Source: an uncultured Rhodanobacteraceae bacterium (GTDB taxonomy: Bacteria; Pseudomonadota; Gammaproteobacteria; Xanthomonadales; SZUA-5). From it: DNA of 64,000 bases. The notes beneath the pieces were generated by a model. That model saw nothing but the letters and a program-made list of their open reading frames with translations, did no database searches and was not told the DNA's origin. The stretch lies in NCBI GenBank assembly GCA_937928755.1, contig CALEZI010000002.1:1-64000 (forward strand), given 5' to 3'. A program made the position numbers and the translations under genes. Shown here one piece after another: positions 35,893 through 44,095 of the stretch (positions are counted from its first letter, which is position 1; every line of letters starts with the position of its first letter).

Positions 35893-37074
35893 CTACAACG
35901 GCGCCGCAACCTGGCTCGCCTTGATCCCTTCCATCTTCTCCCGAAACACCCTCTCCTCGCCGAGGTAGACGGTGTCGTCCAGTGCCTCGCGCATGCGCTT
36001 CAGCGCCGCATCGCGCTCGGTCGCATTACCCTCGAGATCGGCAATACACGCGCGCACCCAGTCGAACTCGAACGGATGCGAGAGGCCGGCCTCGGCGCGC
36101 TGCAACCACTCGCGCGCCATGGCCGGGTCGCGGTCGAGCTCCGCGCTGAGATGCGCGGCGATCATCGCCAGTGACTGGCGCAGTCCATCCGGCAGCTTTT
36201 GCCAGTCCGCCAATGCCGGTTCCAGCAACTCCCGAGTCCTTGCCAGATCGCCGGAATCGTAGGCGACTCCCGCATGCAGCATCTGCGCAGCGAGCTTTTC
36301 CATGCCCTCCGACTTGTCGATGTCGAGCGCGGCAAGGTCGACCGGATCGTAGTCGCGCGGACGCATGCCGTCGATACTCGCCCGCGCGATGCGCAATACC
36401 CGTCGACGCGTGGCCAATCCCTGCGGGTCGGTGAAACTCTTCAGCAATTGCAGGCCATCGGTCTGAAAGCCGCCGCTGCGGAATGGCAGCAGGTTGACCA
36501 GGCCAATCAGCAGGCCGATCGCGACAAAAACGCCCGCCAGCAAGCGCAGCGGCCATGGCCCGATCAGTGGCAGCAGCAGCCAGACAATCGCTGCCAACAG
36601 CAGATTGGCCAGCGGCCCGCCGAGCAGCATGCACACGAAAGCGCGGCGGAAATTCGGGCCATCGGGCAGGATCGTCTGCGCCATGCCGCCGACGCCCTTC
36701 AACGAGCGCATGCGGACTCGGCGATATCCACTGCGAAACAACTCCCAGCGCCATGGCCCGACAATCACGCGGAGTATGCGTCCACCCATCCATTGCCCGA
36801 CCAGCGCATGCCCCAACTCGTGCACCAGGAAGTGCACCAACATGGCAGCCAGCAGCGCGGGCACGATCAGCAAAACGACCAGGGCTTTGTTGGTCTCCGG
36901 TGGCGCCAGTTGCGCGCCACCTTTGAGCAAAAGAATCATCGTTGCGGCGCCGATGACGGCGCCGATTCCCATCTGCAGCAGCAGCCCAAGCAGCTCCCGA
37001 CCGCTCAACTTGCGCTGCATCTGCGCTTTCAGCGTGGTCGGTTCCACTGGTGGCAGCGCGACACGCTCGCTCAT
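35893..37074 (-). CDS. Site-2 (M50) zinc metalloprotease-family membrane protein
   Basis: A 393-residue polytopic protein. The zinc motif HELGH lies in HFLVHELGHALVGQWMGG near residue 87. Several membrane segments follow, with a conserved LLGGPLANLLLAA and LVNLLPF-x-x-GG-x-x-TDG (the Asp supplies the third ligand in NLLPF...DG patterns of the family). The C-terminal 150 residues are a soluble helical, TPR-like region. The gene is coupled to the upstream ArsR-type regulator by ATGA. It may cleave a membrane-bound regulator; its substrate is unknown. Confidence 0.85.
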   Translation of the reverse strand: MSERVALPPVEPTTLKAQMQRKLSGRELLGLLLQMGIGAVIGAATMILLLKGGAQLAPPETNKALVVLLIVPALLAAMLVHFLVHELGHALVGQWMGGRILRVIVGPWRWELFRSGYRRVRMRSLKGVGGMAQTILPDGPNFRRAFVCMLLGGPLANLLLAAIVWLLLPLIGPWPLRLLAGVFVAIGLLIGLVNLLPFRSGGFQTDGLQLLKSFTDPQGLATRRRVLRIARASIDGMRPRDYDPVDLAALDIDKSEGMEKLAAQMLHAGVAYDSGDLARTRELLEPALADWQKLPDGLRQSLAMIAAHLSAELDRDPAMAREWLQRAEAGLSHPFEFDWVRACIADLEGNATERDAALKRMREALDDTVYLGEERVFREKMEGIKASQVAAPL

Positions 37075-37766
37075 CGACGTACTCCTCGGTTACGGGTGCG
37101 CGCTCCGCGCGGTTTGGTTTCATCGGCCGCACTGAGTTCAGTCGGATAAGCAGCGAGCGCGAATCCGTGGAAGTCGCCAGATTCGGGTGGCGTCTGTTCG
37201 CTGATCTGCTCGAACTCGACGTACAGATCATGCAAGCGCTGATAAAGACGCTCGCTGTCCGCCGCGGTCAACTTGAGCACGTTTCGATACGCCAGCAACG
37301 CGCCCACCTGCGGCGGCTTGCAAGCGACATCGATGCGGCCTGCGGCGCTGCTGCGCTCGATGTCCTCACGCGCACGATCGAACACATAGGCCAGAATCGA
37401 CTGCAAGCCTTCGTCGCCTGGCGCATCGCCGCCGAAACTGCCGCGATCCAGGCGCAGGCGTCGCGCAACCGCCCGGTAACGGCGTTCGACGATGCCCGAC
37501 ACCAGCCGCTCGGCGGCAACCACAATCAGGCCATGCTTCTCCAGCAGATTCAGGTGGTGATAAAGACGTGTGGTCGGACACTGCATCAGCCGCGCGAGTT
37601 CCGTGGCTGTGCGCGGCGCCGACACCAGCGCCTGGTAAATGAACTCGCGCGTCGGTTCGGCCAGCAACTTGAGGTCGCGCGGCTGAATTGCCCGCTCCTC
37701 CTGCATCGGCGGTGGCTGGCGACGCGGTCGCGGCCCAACGTTCAATTTCGTCACGGCATTCATCAT
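37071..37766 (-). CDS. ArsR/HTH_20-type transcriptional regulator
   Basis: A 231-residue protein with a winged helix-turn-helix at residues 25-110 (LLAEPTREFIYQALVSAPRT, ATELARLMQCPTTRLYHHLN, LLEKHGLIVVAAERLVSGIV). The C-terminal half is helical and might bind a ligand. It overlaps the M50 protease gene and probably controls the pair. A 7-bp inverted repeat, GCATTCA/TGAATGC (37756-37762 and 37771-37777), straddles its own start codon and could be an autoregulatory site. Confidence 0.8.
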   Translation of the reverse strand: MMNAVTKLNVGPRPRRQPPPMQEERAIQPRDLKLLAEPTREFIYQALVSAPRTATELARLMQCPTTRLYHHLNLLEKHGLIVVAAERLVSGIVERRYRAVARRLRLDRGSFGGDAPGDEGLQSILAYVFDRAREDIERSSAAGRIDVACKPPQVGALLAYRNVLKLTAADSERLYQRLHDLYVEFEQISEQTPPESGDFHGFALAAYPTELSAADETKPRGARTRNRGVRR

Positions 37767-37896
37767 GTGTTGAATGCTGAAGCCTATTTGAAAGTGTGTC
37801 CAGCATGTCGTTGGTCATGCCTGTCGCAATGTGCCCTCGGCACCTGGCGTGTGTCGCATCATTGGCGCCTGTAACCCATGCCCGGAGCCTGCCGCC

Positions 37897-38658
37897 ATGA
37901 CGACGACCGATCCCACCGCGCGCTTCTCCAACCGCGTCGCCGACTACGTCCGCTACCGTCCCGACTATCCGATCGCCGTGGTCGACACGCTGGCCGGACA
38001 CTGCGGCTGGAGCGGGCCGGTCGACGTCGCCGATCTCGGCTCCGGCACCGGGCTGTCGGCCTTGGGTTTTCTCGAACGCGGCCATCGCGTGTACGGCGTC
38101 GAGCCGAACGCCGAAATGCGCGCGGCGGCCGAGTTGCTGCTCAGCGGACGCAGCAAATTTGTCAGCGTGGACGGTCGCGCCGAGGCGACGACACTGGCGG
38201 CGTCCAGCGTGGACCTGGTCATCGCCGCACAGGCTTTTCACTGGTTCGACGTGCCGGCCGCATCCAATGAAACCCGTCGCATCCTGCGCCCGGACGGCTG
38301 TGCCGCGGTCGTCTGGAACCTGCGGCGAACGACCGGCAGCGAGTTCCTCGACAGCTACGAGGCCCTGCTGCAGCAGTTCGGCACCGACTACGGCGCCGTC
38401 TCCGAGCGCTACGCCGACCCCGCGGCATTGGCACAGTACTTCGGCAGCACCGACTACGCCGAGTACCGTTTCGACCACGTCCAGCAATTCGACTACGACG
38501 GACTCAAGGGACGCCTGCTGTCGTCGTCGTACACGCCGGCCGAGGGCGATCGACGCCATGCACCGATGCTCGACGCACTACACCGGATCTTTGCGGCGAC
38601 CGCCATCGAAGGCCGCGTGGCCTTCGAGTACGACACGCGTCTGTACGTCAGTCGCTGA
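37897..38658 (+). CDS. Class I SAM-dependent methyltransferase
   Basis: A 253-residue enzyme. Motif I VADLGSGTGLSALGFLERG (near residue 40), the acidic post-I residue in VYGVEPNAEMR, and motif IV VDLVIAAQAFHWFD match the methyltransferase-11 family (Trans-aconitate methyltransferase/UbiE-like small-molecule group). The ATG at 37897 fits the start of homology; 22 in-frame codons upstream do not. It converges with the CysK-like gene, overlapping it by 11 bases at the 3' ends. The substrate is unknown. Confidence 0.88.
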   Translation: MTTTDPTARFSNRVADYVRYRPDYPIAVVDTLAGHCGWSGPVDVADLGSGTGLSALGFLERGHRVYGVEPNAEMRAAAELLLSGRSKFVSVDGRAEATTLAASSVDLVIAAQAFHWFDVPAASNETRRILRPDGCAAVVWNLRRTTGSEFLDSYEALLQQFGTDYGAVSERYADPAALAQYFGSTDYAEYRFDHVQQFDYDGLKGRLLSSSYTPAEGDRRHAPMLDALHRIFAATAIEGRVAFEYDTRLYVSR

Positions 38659-39715
38659 CGCCGCCTGCGGGCCTGCGCAAAGAACCCGGCTCCGGCCACC
38701 AGGGCGGCGGCGGCAGCTCGCGCGCGGCGAGGAACTCGGGGTTGAAGAGCTTCGACTCGTAACGCCCTGCGGAATCGCAGAGCACCGTGACGATCGTGTG
38801 GCCCGGCCCCAACTGTTCGGCCAGGCGAATCGCGCCGGCCACGTTGATGCCGCTGGACGTACCTACATACAGCCCTTCGCGGCCGATCAACTCCCACAAC
38901 ACCGGCAGCCATTCGCGGTCGGGGATATTGAACGCGTCGTCGATGCGCGCATCCGTCAGATTGCCAGTGATGCGGTTCTGGCCGATGCCCTCGGTGATCG
39001 AACTGCCCTGCGACGCGATCTCGCCGTGCTTGACCCAGCTGCAGATTCCGGCGCCGTCCGGATCAGCGACCGCGATCACCACCTCCTTGCGGCGCTGTTT
39101 CAGGTACTCGGCAACACCGGAAATGGTGCCGCCGGTGCCTACCGCACAGATGAACGCGTCGACCTGGCCCCTGGTCTGCGCCCAGATTTCCGGGCCGGTG
39201 CTGGCGATGTGGCCCTCGCGATTGGCCAGGTTGTCCCACTGATTGGCGTAAAACACGCCGGACTCGTGTCCGGCCAGGCTTTCGGCCAGTTGCCGTGCCT
39301 GGTGCACGTAATTCTGCGGATTCTTGAACGGCACCGCCGGCACTGTGCGCAGATCGGCGCCCATGCCGCGCAGGGCCGACTGCTTCTCGGCCGACTGCGT
39401 GTTCGGCATCACGATGATGGTGCGCAGGCCGAGCGCATTGCCCGCGAGCGTGAGCCCGATGCCGGTATTGCCCGCCGTGCCTTCGACCACGATGCCACCG
39501 CGTCGGACCACGCCACGACGCAACGCGTCGGTCAGCAGATACTTGGCCGCGCGATCCTTGACCGAACCACCCGGGTTCATGAATTCGGCTTTGCCGAAAA
39601 TGCGGCACCCGGTGCGCTCGGACGCCGCCCGCAAGGGGATCAATGCGGTGTTGCCGATGGTATCGAGGATCGGGCAGTTGAGTTCGCTGGGGGTAACTGC
39701 AGACACGCGGCGCAT
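38648..39715 (-). CDS. Cysteine synthase/CBS-type PLP enzyme (CysK-like)
   Basis: A 355-residue fold-type II PLP enzyme. The PLP lysine is in NPGGSVKDRAA (near residue 50). GTAGNTGIGLTL binds the substrate carboxylate, and GTGGTISGVAEYLK binds the PLP phosphate. O-acetylserine sulfhydrylase activity is the usual role. A C-terminal extension (LFNPEFLAARELPPPPWWPE) beyond the standard 310 residues is a subfamily mark also seen in other proteobacterial CysK-like proteins. The ATG at 39715 is preceded by a GGAG; further upstream codons lack homology. Confidence 0.88.
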   Translation of the reverse strand: MRRVSAVTPSELNCPILDTIGNTALIPLRAASERTGCRIFGKAEFMNPGGSVKDRAAKYLLTDALRRGVVRRGGIVVEGTAGNTGIGLTLAGNALGLRTIIVMPNTQSAEKQSALRGMGADLRTVPAVPFKNPQNYVHQARQLAESLAGHESGVFYANQWDNLANREGHIASTGPEIWAQTRGQVDAFICAVGTGGTISGVAEYLKQRRKEVVIAVADPDGAGICSWVKHGEIASQGSSITEGIGQNRITGNLTDARIDDAFNIPDREWLPVLWELIGREGLYVGTSSGINVAGAIRLAEQLGPGHTIVTVLCDSAGRYESKLFNPEFLAARELPPPPWWPEPGSLRRPAGGVSD

Positions 39716-39977
39716 CTCCTGGTCGGGCACACTCCAGCGTCGGCGTCGCGCACGCCCACGACGCGGAGCGGGTGCTTGCGCGCCTGAGCCGAGCGGCAAA
39801 GACCCGGAGTATCGCCGGCCGTCGGCTGCCCCTGTCAATAGCCGTTCAGACGTCTGGACGTAAATACGTCCAGGCCTCGACAAACTGGGCACCGGCTTCA
39901 TCGGGCAACGCTGGAAACCGCCCGCAACCCGCACCCACACCGCCGATCAAGTCTTCTACCTCGCCCCCAACCTCAGG

Positions 39978-39983
39978 TATCCT
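39978..39983 (+). promoter_or_regulatory. Possible -10 element for tRNA-Leu(CAA)
   Basis: The hexamer TATCCT ends 14 bases before the tRNA 5' end, which would place a start near 39990. No convincing -35 is seen. The position, not the sequence, is the main support. Confidence 0.3.
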
Positions 39984-39997
39984 CCACGGCTCACTTG

Positions 39998-40084
39998 GCC
40001 GAAGTGGCGGAATCGGTAGACGCAGCGGACTCAAAATCCGCCGCCCTTAAAAGCGTGTGGGTTCGAGTCCCACCTTCGGCACCA
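39998..40084 (+). tRNA. tRNA-Leu(CAA)
   Basis: A class II tRNA of 87 bases: acceptor GCCGAAG/CTTCGGC, D loop AATCGGTAGAC, anticodon stem GCGGA/TCCGC with loop CTCAAAA (anticodon CAA), a long variable arm, T loop TTCGAGTC, discriminator A40081 and encoded CCA at 40082-40084. Its 3' 16 bases are the attachment core of island 2. It reads UUG codons. Confidence 0.96.
40069..40084 (+). other. attL of island 2 (16-bp tRNA 3' end)
   Basis: CCCACCTTCGGCACCA is repeated at 46189-46204. The tRNA gene remains whole on the left side, the usual result of integration into a tRNA 3' end. Confidence 0.88.
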
Positions 40085-40128
40085 GATGAGCGAATTAGGG
40101 CGTTCTACAACGTCCGATGCAAAAGCCT

Positions 40129-40154
40129 AAGCCCGCGCTACTGCGGGCTTTTTG
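40129..40154 (+). terminator. Rho-independent terminator after tRNA-Leu
   Basis: The stem AGCCCGC / GCGGGCT with a 6-base loop is followed by TTTTT. It lies inside island 2, 45 bp after the tRNA, and would stop tRNA transcription before the integrase gene. Confidence 0.8.
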
Positions 40155-40256
40155 TGCCTGTAGGGGCATGGACGGTTGCTTGCATACGATTCGACGCAGG
40201 GTAACAATCGGGGGCACGGGGCAACGGTGCCCCTAAAACACCCCGGAAATGCCCCC

Positions 40257-41516
40257 ATGCCTGCCCTCGCCAAACCGCTATCAGCCGTCGCCATCACCAG
40301 CGCAAAGCCACGTGCGAAGCCCTACAAGCTGGCGGATGGCCAAGGGCTGTATCTGGAAGTCATGCCCAACGGCGCGCGCTACTGGCGCATGAAGTACCGC
40401 TTCGGCGGGAAGGAGCGCCGAATCGCCTTCGGTGTGTTCCCCGAGGTGCCCCTCGCCGAAGCTCGCCGCCGACGCGATGCCGCGCGCGCCGCGCTGCGCG
40501 ATGGCACCGACCCGGTGGGTCAGCGCAAGACCGAGCGCAACGCGCGCGCCGTCGCTGCCGTCAGCAGTTTCGAGATTGTCGCCCGCGAATGGATGGCCAC
40601 GCAGGAAACAACCAAGGCGCCGGCAACAATGGCCAAGAGTCGTTGGCTTCTGGAACACTTCGCCTTCCCTGCCTTGGGCAAGCGGCCAGTGTCGGCGATC
40701 ACCGCCCACGAGCTGCTGGACGTGATCCGCAAGGTGGAGGCCCGAGGCACGCACGAAACCGCCCACCGGCTGTTGCAGCGGTTCAACAAGGTTTTCCGGT
40801 ACGCGGTCGGCACCAAGCGATGCGAGCGCAACCCGGCCGCGGACCTGGACAGCGACGTATTGCAGCCGGTCAAGGTCAAGCACCGGTCGGCGATCACTGA
40901 CCCGGTTGCGGTCGGTGGACTGCTGCGCGCTATCCACGCCTACACGGGGCAGCCGGCGACGCTGGCCGCGCTCAAGCTGGCGCCGTTGGTGTTCGTGCGA
41001 CCCGAAGAACTGCGGGGCGCTCAGTGGTGTGAGTTCGACCTCGACGGTGCCGTGTGGACCATCCCGCCGCAGCGCCGGAAGCTGACCCGCAAGGACCGCG
41101 AAGACCCGAGCACGCCGCCGCACATCGTGCCCCTGTGCGCGCAAGCGGTGGCGATCCTGCGCGAGCTGCACACGCTCACCGGCCGCGGTCGATTGCTGTT
41201 CCCGAGCTTGCGCACTTCCGATAGGCCTATCAGCGAGAACACCATCAACGCAGCGCTGCGCCGGATGGGCTTCACCCTGGACGAAATGACCCACCACGGA
41301 TTCCGCGCGATGGCTTCGACCCGGTTAAATGAACTGGGCTTCGGCCCCGACGTGATCGAGCGCCAGCTCTCGCACGCCGAAAAGGACCAGGTGCGCGCGG
41401 CCTACAACCGTGCGGCCTACATGGACGAACGCAAGAAGATGATGCAGGCGTGGGCGGATTACCTGGACGCGCTGCGCGACGGTGCCCCAGTGGTGGCGAT
41501 CCGCTCCAAAGCCTGA
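40257..41516 (+). CDS. int: P4-type tyrosine integrase of island 2
   Basis: A 419-residue integrase with the N-terminal DUF4102-like domain (YKLADGQGLYLEVMPNGARY, WRMKYRFGGKERRIAFGVFP) typical of P4-family integrases that use tRNA 3' ends. A SAM-like core domain covers about 110-210. The catalytic part shows RPEEL (first Arg, near residue 252), HGFRAMAST (H-x-x-R) and ERQLSHAEKDQVRAAYNRA with the nucleophile Tyr near 390. The ATG at 40257 is preferred to an upstream start that would read across the arm-site repeat. Confidence 0.93.
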   Translation: MPALAKPLSAVAITSAKPRAKPYKLADGQGLYLEVMPNGARYWRMKYRFGGKERRIAFGVFPEVPLAEARRRRDAARAALRDGTDPVGQRKTERNARAVAAVSSFEIVAREWMATQETTKAPATMAKSRWLLEHFAFPALGKRPVSAITAHELLDVIRKVEARGTHETAHRLLQRFNKVFRYAVGTKRCERNPAADLDSDVLQPVKVKHRSAITDPVAVGGLLRAIHAYTGQPATLAALKLAPLVFVRPEELRGAQWCEFDLDGAVWTIPPQRRKLTRKDREDPSTPPHIVPLCAQAVAILRELHTLTGRGRLLFPSLRTSDRPISENTINAALRRMGFTLDEMTHHGFRAMASTRLNELGFGPDVIERQLSHAEKDQVRAAYNRAAYMDERKKMMQAWADYLDALRDGAPVVAIRSKA

Positions 41517-41524
41517 CCGTTTCC

Positions 41525-41580
41525 GCTTGGGATAGCCCGACGGGGCGACAAGCGCGGACACCTTCACCGCGTTTCCCAAG
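41525..41580. repeat. Stem-loop candidate between integrase and next gene
   Basis: GCTTGGGA (41525-41532 region) and TCCCAAGC (41573-41580) are complementary around a 40-base centre just upstream of the next gene. There is no T-run. It could be a regulatory hairpin. Confidence 0.4.
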
Positions 41581-41609
41581 CGACCATTGAAGGGGCGGAG
41601 AAGGCCGCT

Positions 41610-41993
41610 ATGGCAAAGAGACAGAGGTTCCCGGCAGTTACCGAGCCGAGCACGCCGGTGTCGTTTGATTACTTGCGTGATTTATTCCCGTCAGCAGAGC
41701 AGAAACTCCAGCGTGAATTGCTCGCCCTGCAGATTGAAGAGGCGAAAGCCAAAGAGGCGGCGAGAAGCGCAAATCCAAAATCCGAAGGGTCCGCCCAACG
41801 CGCGAGAAAACTGGACGGCGTTGTGATAGCGCTACTGGCTTCTGATGGTGGCTGGCTGGCTGCTGATCTTTCCGACGCAGCAAAAGAACTCTTACGCAAC
41901 GCGGAGTTGAAGGGCTATTTCCCGGACATAGAGCCGCGTCAGGTAAAAGCGCGCCTTGAAGCAGCTCTGAAAGAGATCGCAAAGCACAAATAA
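41610..41993 (+). CDS. Island 2 protein of unknown function, 127 residues
   Basis: A charged helical protein with a coiled-coil-like centre (LQRELLALQIEEAKAKEAAR) and a second helical block (LDGVVIALLASDGGWLAADL) that resembles a winged-helix or small DNA-associated fold. GGAGAAGG lies upstream of the ATG. No family is recognised. Confidence 0.6.
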   Translation: MAKRQRFPAVTEPSTPVSFDYLRDLFPSAEQKLQRELLALQIEEAKAKEAARSANPKSEGSAQRARKLDGVVIALLASDGGWLAADLSDAAKELLRNAELKGYFPDIEPRQVKARLEAALKEIAKHK

Positions 41994-42109
41994 GCGCACG
42001 GAGCAAGCAACAGCAGCAGCCGCATGCAATTGCATCCGGTGTGTGCTGTTGATCGCCGTCGTTGCTCGTTTTAGCAAGCCTTTGGCCAACACTTCGCCGA
42101 GGGCTTCAA

Positions 42110-42359
42110 GTGGGAACCGACAAGACCAACGCAGCACCCGCCCCGCACCAGCTCCTACGCATGCCCGAAGTCGAAAGACAAACCGGGCTCAAGCGCTCCC
42201 AAATCTACCTGCTGCAAAGGCACCGGCATGGCCTACGGCGAGCTGGTGCGCTGCACCGAGCTTCGTCCTATCCCGACCGCTCCGGAGCGCGCCGGGGAAA
42301 TCTTCTACGACGCCGCCGAGGTAGAGCGCTGGTTGCGCAAGCACGGCAAGCCGTACTGA
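42110..42359 (+). pseudogene. AlpA-like excisionase/regulator split by a frameshift
   Basis: The first frame (GTG 42110) encodes LLRMPEVERQTGLKRSQIYL, the helix-turn-helix of AlpA/MerR-type element regulators. At about 42215 the coding frame moves by one base: the next frame encodes KGTGMAYGELVRCTELRPIP and ends DAAEVERWLRKHGKPY with a stop at 42357-42359, the normal AlpA C-terminus. Neither frame alone makes a complete protein. It may be a broken gene, a sequencing error, or a +1 frameshift at CTGCAAAGG; no classic slippery site is evident. Confidence 0.65.
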
Positions 42360-42576
42360 TTCGCGCGGGAACGAGCGCGGAAGGGACAAGCCGGCGAGTG
42401 TCCCGAACAACCCCGGCAGAGCGAGGCGTGCGCACCTCTCAAGAGAATTCCACGGCGCTGATCGCTCAACCCATTTGACGCTGCGGCATTGCACCAGCCG
42501 CAACGATGTTGCACACTTTCCCTGCGGTCGCCAAATCGACCGCCGGGCGTGAGAACCCGAGCAAACAGAGGCGCAC

Positions 42577-42605
42577 AAGCGCCGCATCCGTAGGCGCTTT
42601 TTTTG
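42577..42605 (+). terminator. Rho-independent terminator
   Basis: AAGCGCC / GGCGCTT form a 7-bp stem with a 9-base loop followed by a run of seven T. It separates the AlpA-like region from the replication genes. Confidence 0.8.
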
Positions 42606-42675
42606 TGCCTTCAACCTGCCTTCTATGGCGGGCGTGCAGGGCAGCCGCAAGGCTGGCCGGTTCCTCTGTTCCGGT

Positions 42676-42758
42676 TTCTCACCCCTGTACGCCCGTCACC
42701 TTTGCCCGGTGAGAAATGGCAGTGGTGGCGGTTCCTTCGATGAACAGAGGAACCACCC
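42676..42758 (+). promoter_or_regulatory. Nested inverted repeats upstream of the replication operon
   Basis: TTTCTCACC and GGTGAGAAA pair across 42677-42717, and GGTTCCT/AGGAACC pair across about 42730-42755, just before the ATG at 42760. This could be a leader hairpin or operator for the downstream genes. No promoter hexamers are clear. Confidence 0.4.
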
Positions 42759-42759
42759 G

Positions 42760-42945
42760 ATGAACACCAGCAACACCCCGGCAACACCCCCGAGTTATCC
42801 CCTGCTGATGCTCGCGCCGCGCGAGTCCTGGCCGACCCTGATCGAGCTGGCAGCCGCCATCCTGGAAGGCCGCAGCGATGCCAACGCCGAGACCGTTGCA
42901 ACCGAACTGCGCCTGATCGCTGGTGCGCTGGAGGTGCGGTCATGA
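42760..42945 (+). CDS. Island 2 small protein, 61 residues
   Basis: The protein MNTSNTPATPPSYPLLMLAP then RESWPTLIELAAAILEGRSD AN... is a short, mostly helical polypeptide. Its stop overlaps the next start (ATGA), so it is probably translated. No family is recognised. Confidence 0.55.
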   Translation: MNTSNTPATPPSYPLLMLAPRESWPTLIELAAAILEGRSDANAETVATELRLIAGALEVRS

Positions 42946-43439
42946 ACCCACGCGCCATGCTGCGCCACCGCATCCTGTTGGTGCTCGAAGCCGCAAGCCC
43001 GCGGCCGGTTTCACAGTCGCTAATCACTCGCATCGTGTCCGACGTCGAACTTGCACTGACGCCGGCCGGAGTTAGTGCAGCGCTCAAGGAAATGGCACAG
43101 AGCGGGATGGTCGAAGCGACGGGAGAAAAGCACGATAGCTGGCGACTCTCAGAGCGCTTCCTGCACACCAAGCACGCCGCCGCGGTGGACGCAGCGATAG
43201 CCGAAGCCCTGGCGTCTGGAGCGATCACGCAGGCAACCGAGAGCTATCACCGCGCGAGCTGCAAAACCCCCGATGACCTGATCCGCTTTCAAGCATTCGC
43301 CGCGACGTCCGTGCTTCGGCATGGCGGAGACACCAGCGCCGAACCGCTGCAACTCAACGACGAAGAGAAGGCCGTCTGTCTGGCGTGCGAGATCAGCTAT
43401 CGCGACTTCGTGAACGCACGCGACGGGGGTGGACGATGA
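42942..43439 (+). CDS. Island 2 protein with winged-helix-like N-terminus, 165 residues
   Basis: The N-terminal half (LRHRILLVLEAASPRPVSQS, LALTPAGVSAALKEMAQSGM, VEATGEKHDSWRLSERF) has the helix pattern of a winged helix: a recognition helix with SAALKEMAQSG followed by a wing. The C-terminal half is helical. It is coupled to genes on both sides by ATGA. It may be a small regulator or replication accessory protein; no family is recognised with confidence. Confidence 0.6.
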   Translation: MNPRAMLRHRILLVLEAASPRPVSQSLITRIVSDVELALTPAGVSAALKEMAQSGMVEATGEKHDSWRLSERFLHTKHAAAVDAAIAEALASGAITQATESYHRASCKTPDDLIRFQAFAATSVLRHGGDTSAEPLQLNDEEKAVCLACEISYRDFVNARDGGGR

Positions 43440-44095
43440 TCGAAACTGACGCGCGCCGTATGCAGAAAGCCGACCGCATCGACCACCGCATGAACCAGCG
43501 CGACGAGCGCCAGCGCGCGAAGGCAGCAAGGGCGCTGGCACTATGGGATAGCTCGCCGGCACCGGGCGTGCATCCTTGGCTTGAATCCGAGGGCGTCGCC
43601 GCGCATGGACTGCGCCAGCGCGACAACCGCTTGCTGGTGCCGATGCGCGACGCGGCCGGCGAGCTTTGGAACCTGCAATTCATCGGCCCGAGTGGTGGCC
43701 TGCGGATGCTCTACGGCGCGCGGGTTTTCGGGCTGTTCCACCTGATCGACGGGCAAGACTTCGGCAAGGCTTACACCGCCGACACCTTGGGCGAGCTGTT
43801 CGCCACGTGGAATCCGCTGACCGTGGTCAACATCGCCGAGGACTACGCCAGCGCCGCGCGCGTGCATGCGGCCACCGGGCAACCGGTGGCGGTCGCCTTC
43901 GAGCTTCACAACCTGCGGCCCGTCGCGCTGGCGCTTCGCTCCGAGTATCGCCGCGCGCGGCTCGTCATCTGGCTACCAGAACCGCCCCAGGGCGCGCGCA
44001 GCGCTTCCGGCAACCATCGCGGCGCCCTAACCCATGCCGAAGCCGCAGCGGCAGCCGTGGGCGGCTCTGTGGCCGCTCTGTGGGGGCGCCCATGA
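43436..44095 (+). CDS. Toprim-like primase-associated protein with lost DxD motif
   Basis: A 219-residue protein. HPWLESEGVAAHGLRQRDNR, LLVPMRDAAGELWNLQFIGP and VVNIAEDYASAARVHAATGQ follow the Toprim-domain proteins that sit beside phage and plasmid helicases; the first catalytic Glu survives (IAED). At the place of the metal-binding DxD, after ARLVI, the sequence reads WLPEPPQ, without aspartates. The following block (HAEAAAAAVGGSVAALW) is otherwise as expected. Toprim chemistry is therefore unlikely; the protein may be structural or decayed. It overlaps its neighbours by ATGA. Confidence 0.7.
   Translation: MIETDARRMQKADRIDHRMNQRDERQRAKAARALALWDSSPAPGVHPWLESEGVAAHGLRQRDNRLLVPMRDAAGELWNLQFIGPSGGLRMLYGARVFGLFHLIDGQDFGKAYTADTLGELFATWNPLTVVNIAEDYASAARVHAATGQPVAVAFELHNLRPVALALRSEYRRARLVIWLPEPPQGARSASGNHRGALTHAEAAAAAVGGSVAALWGRP

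Noticed and set aside
40176..40256. A longer start for the island 2 integrase
   Set aside because: The added residues would be encoded by the arm-site repeat and do not match the family, whose homology begins after MPALAKPL.
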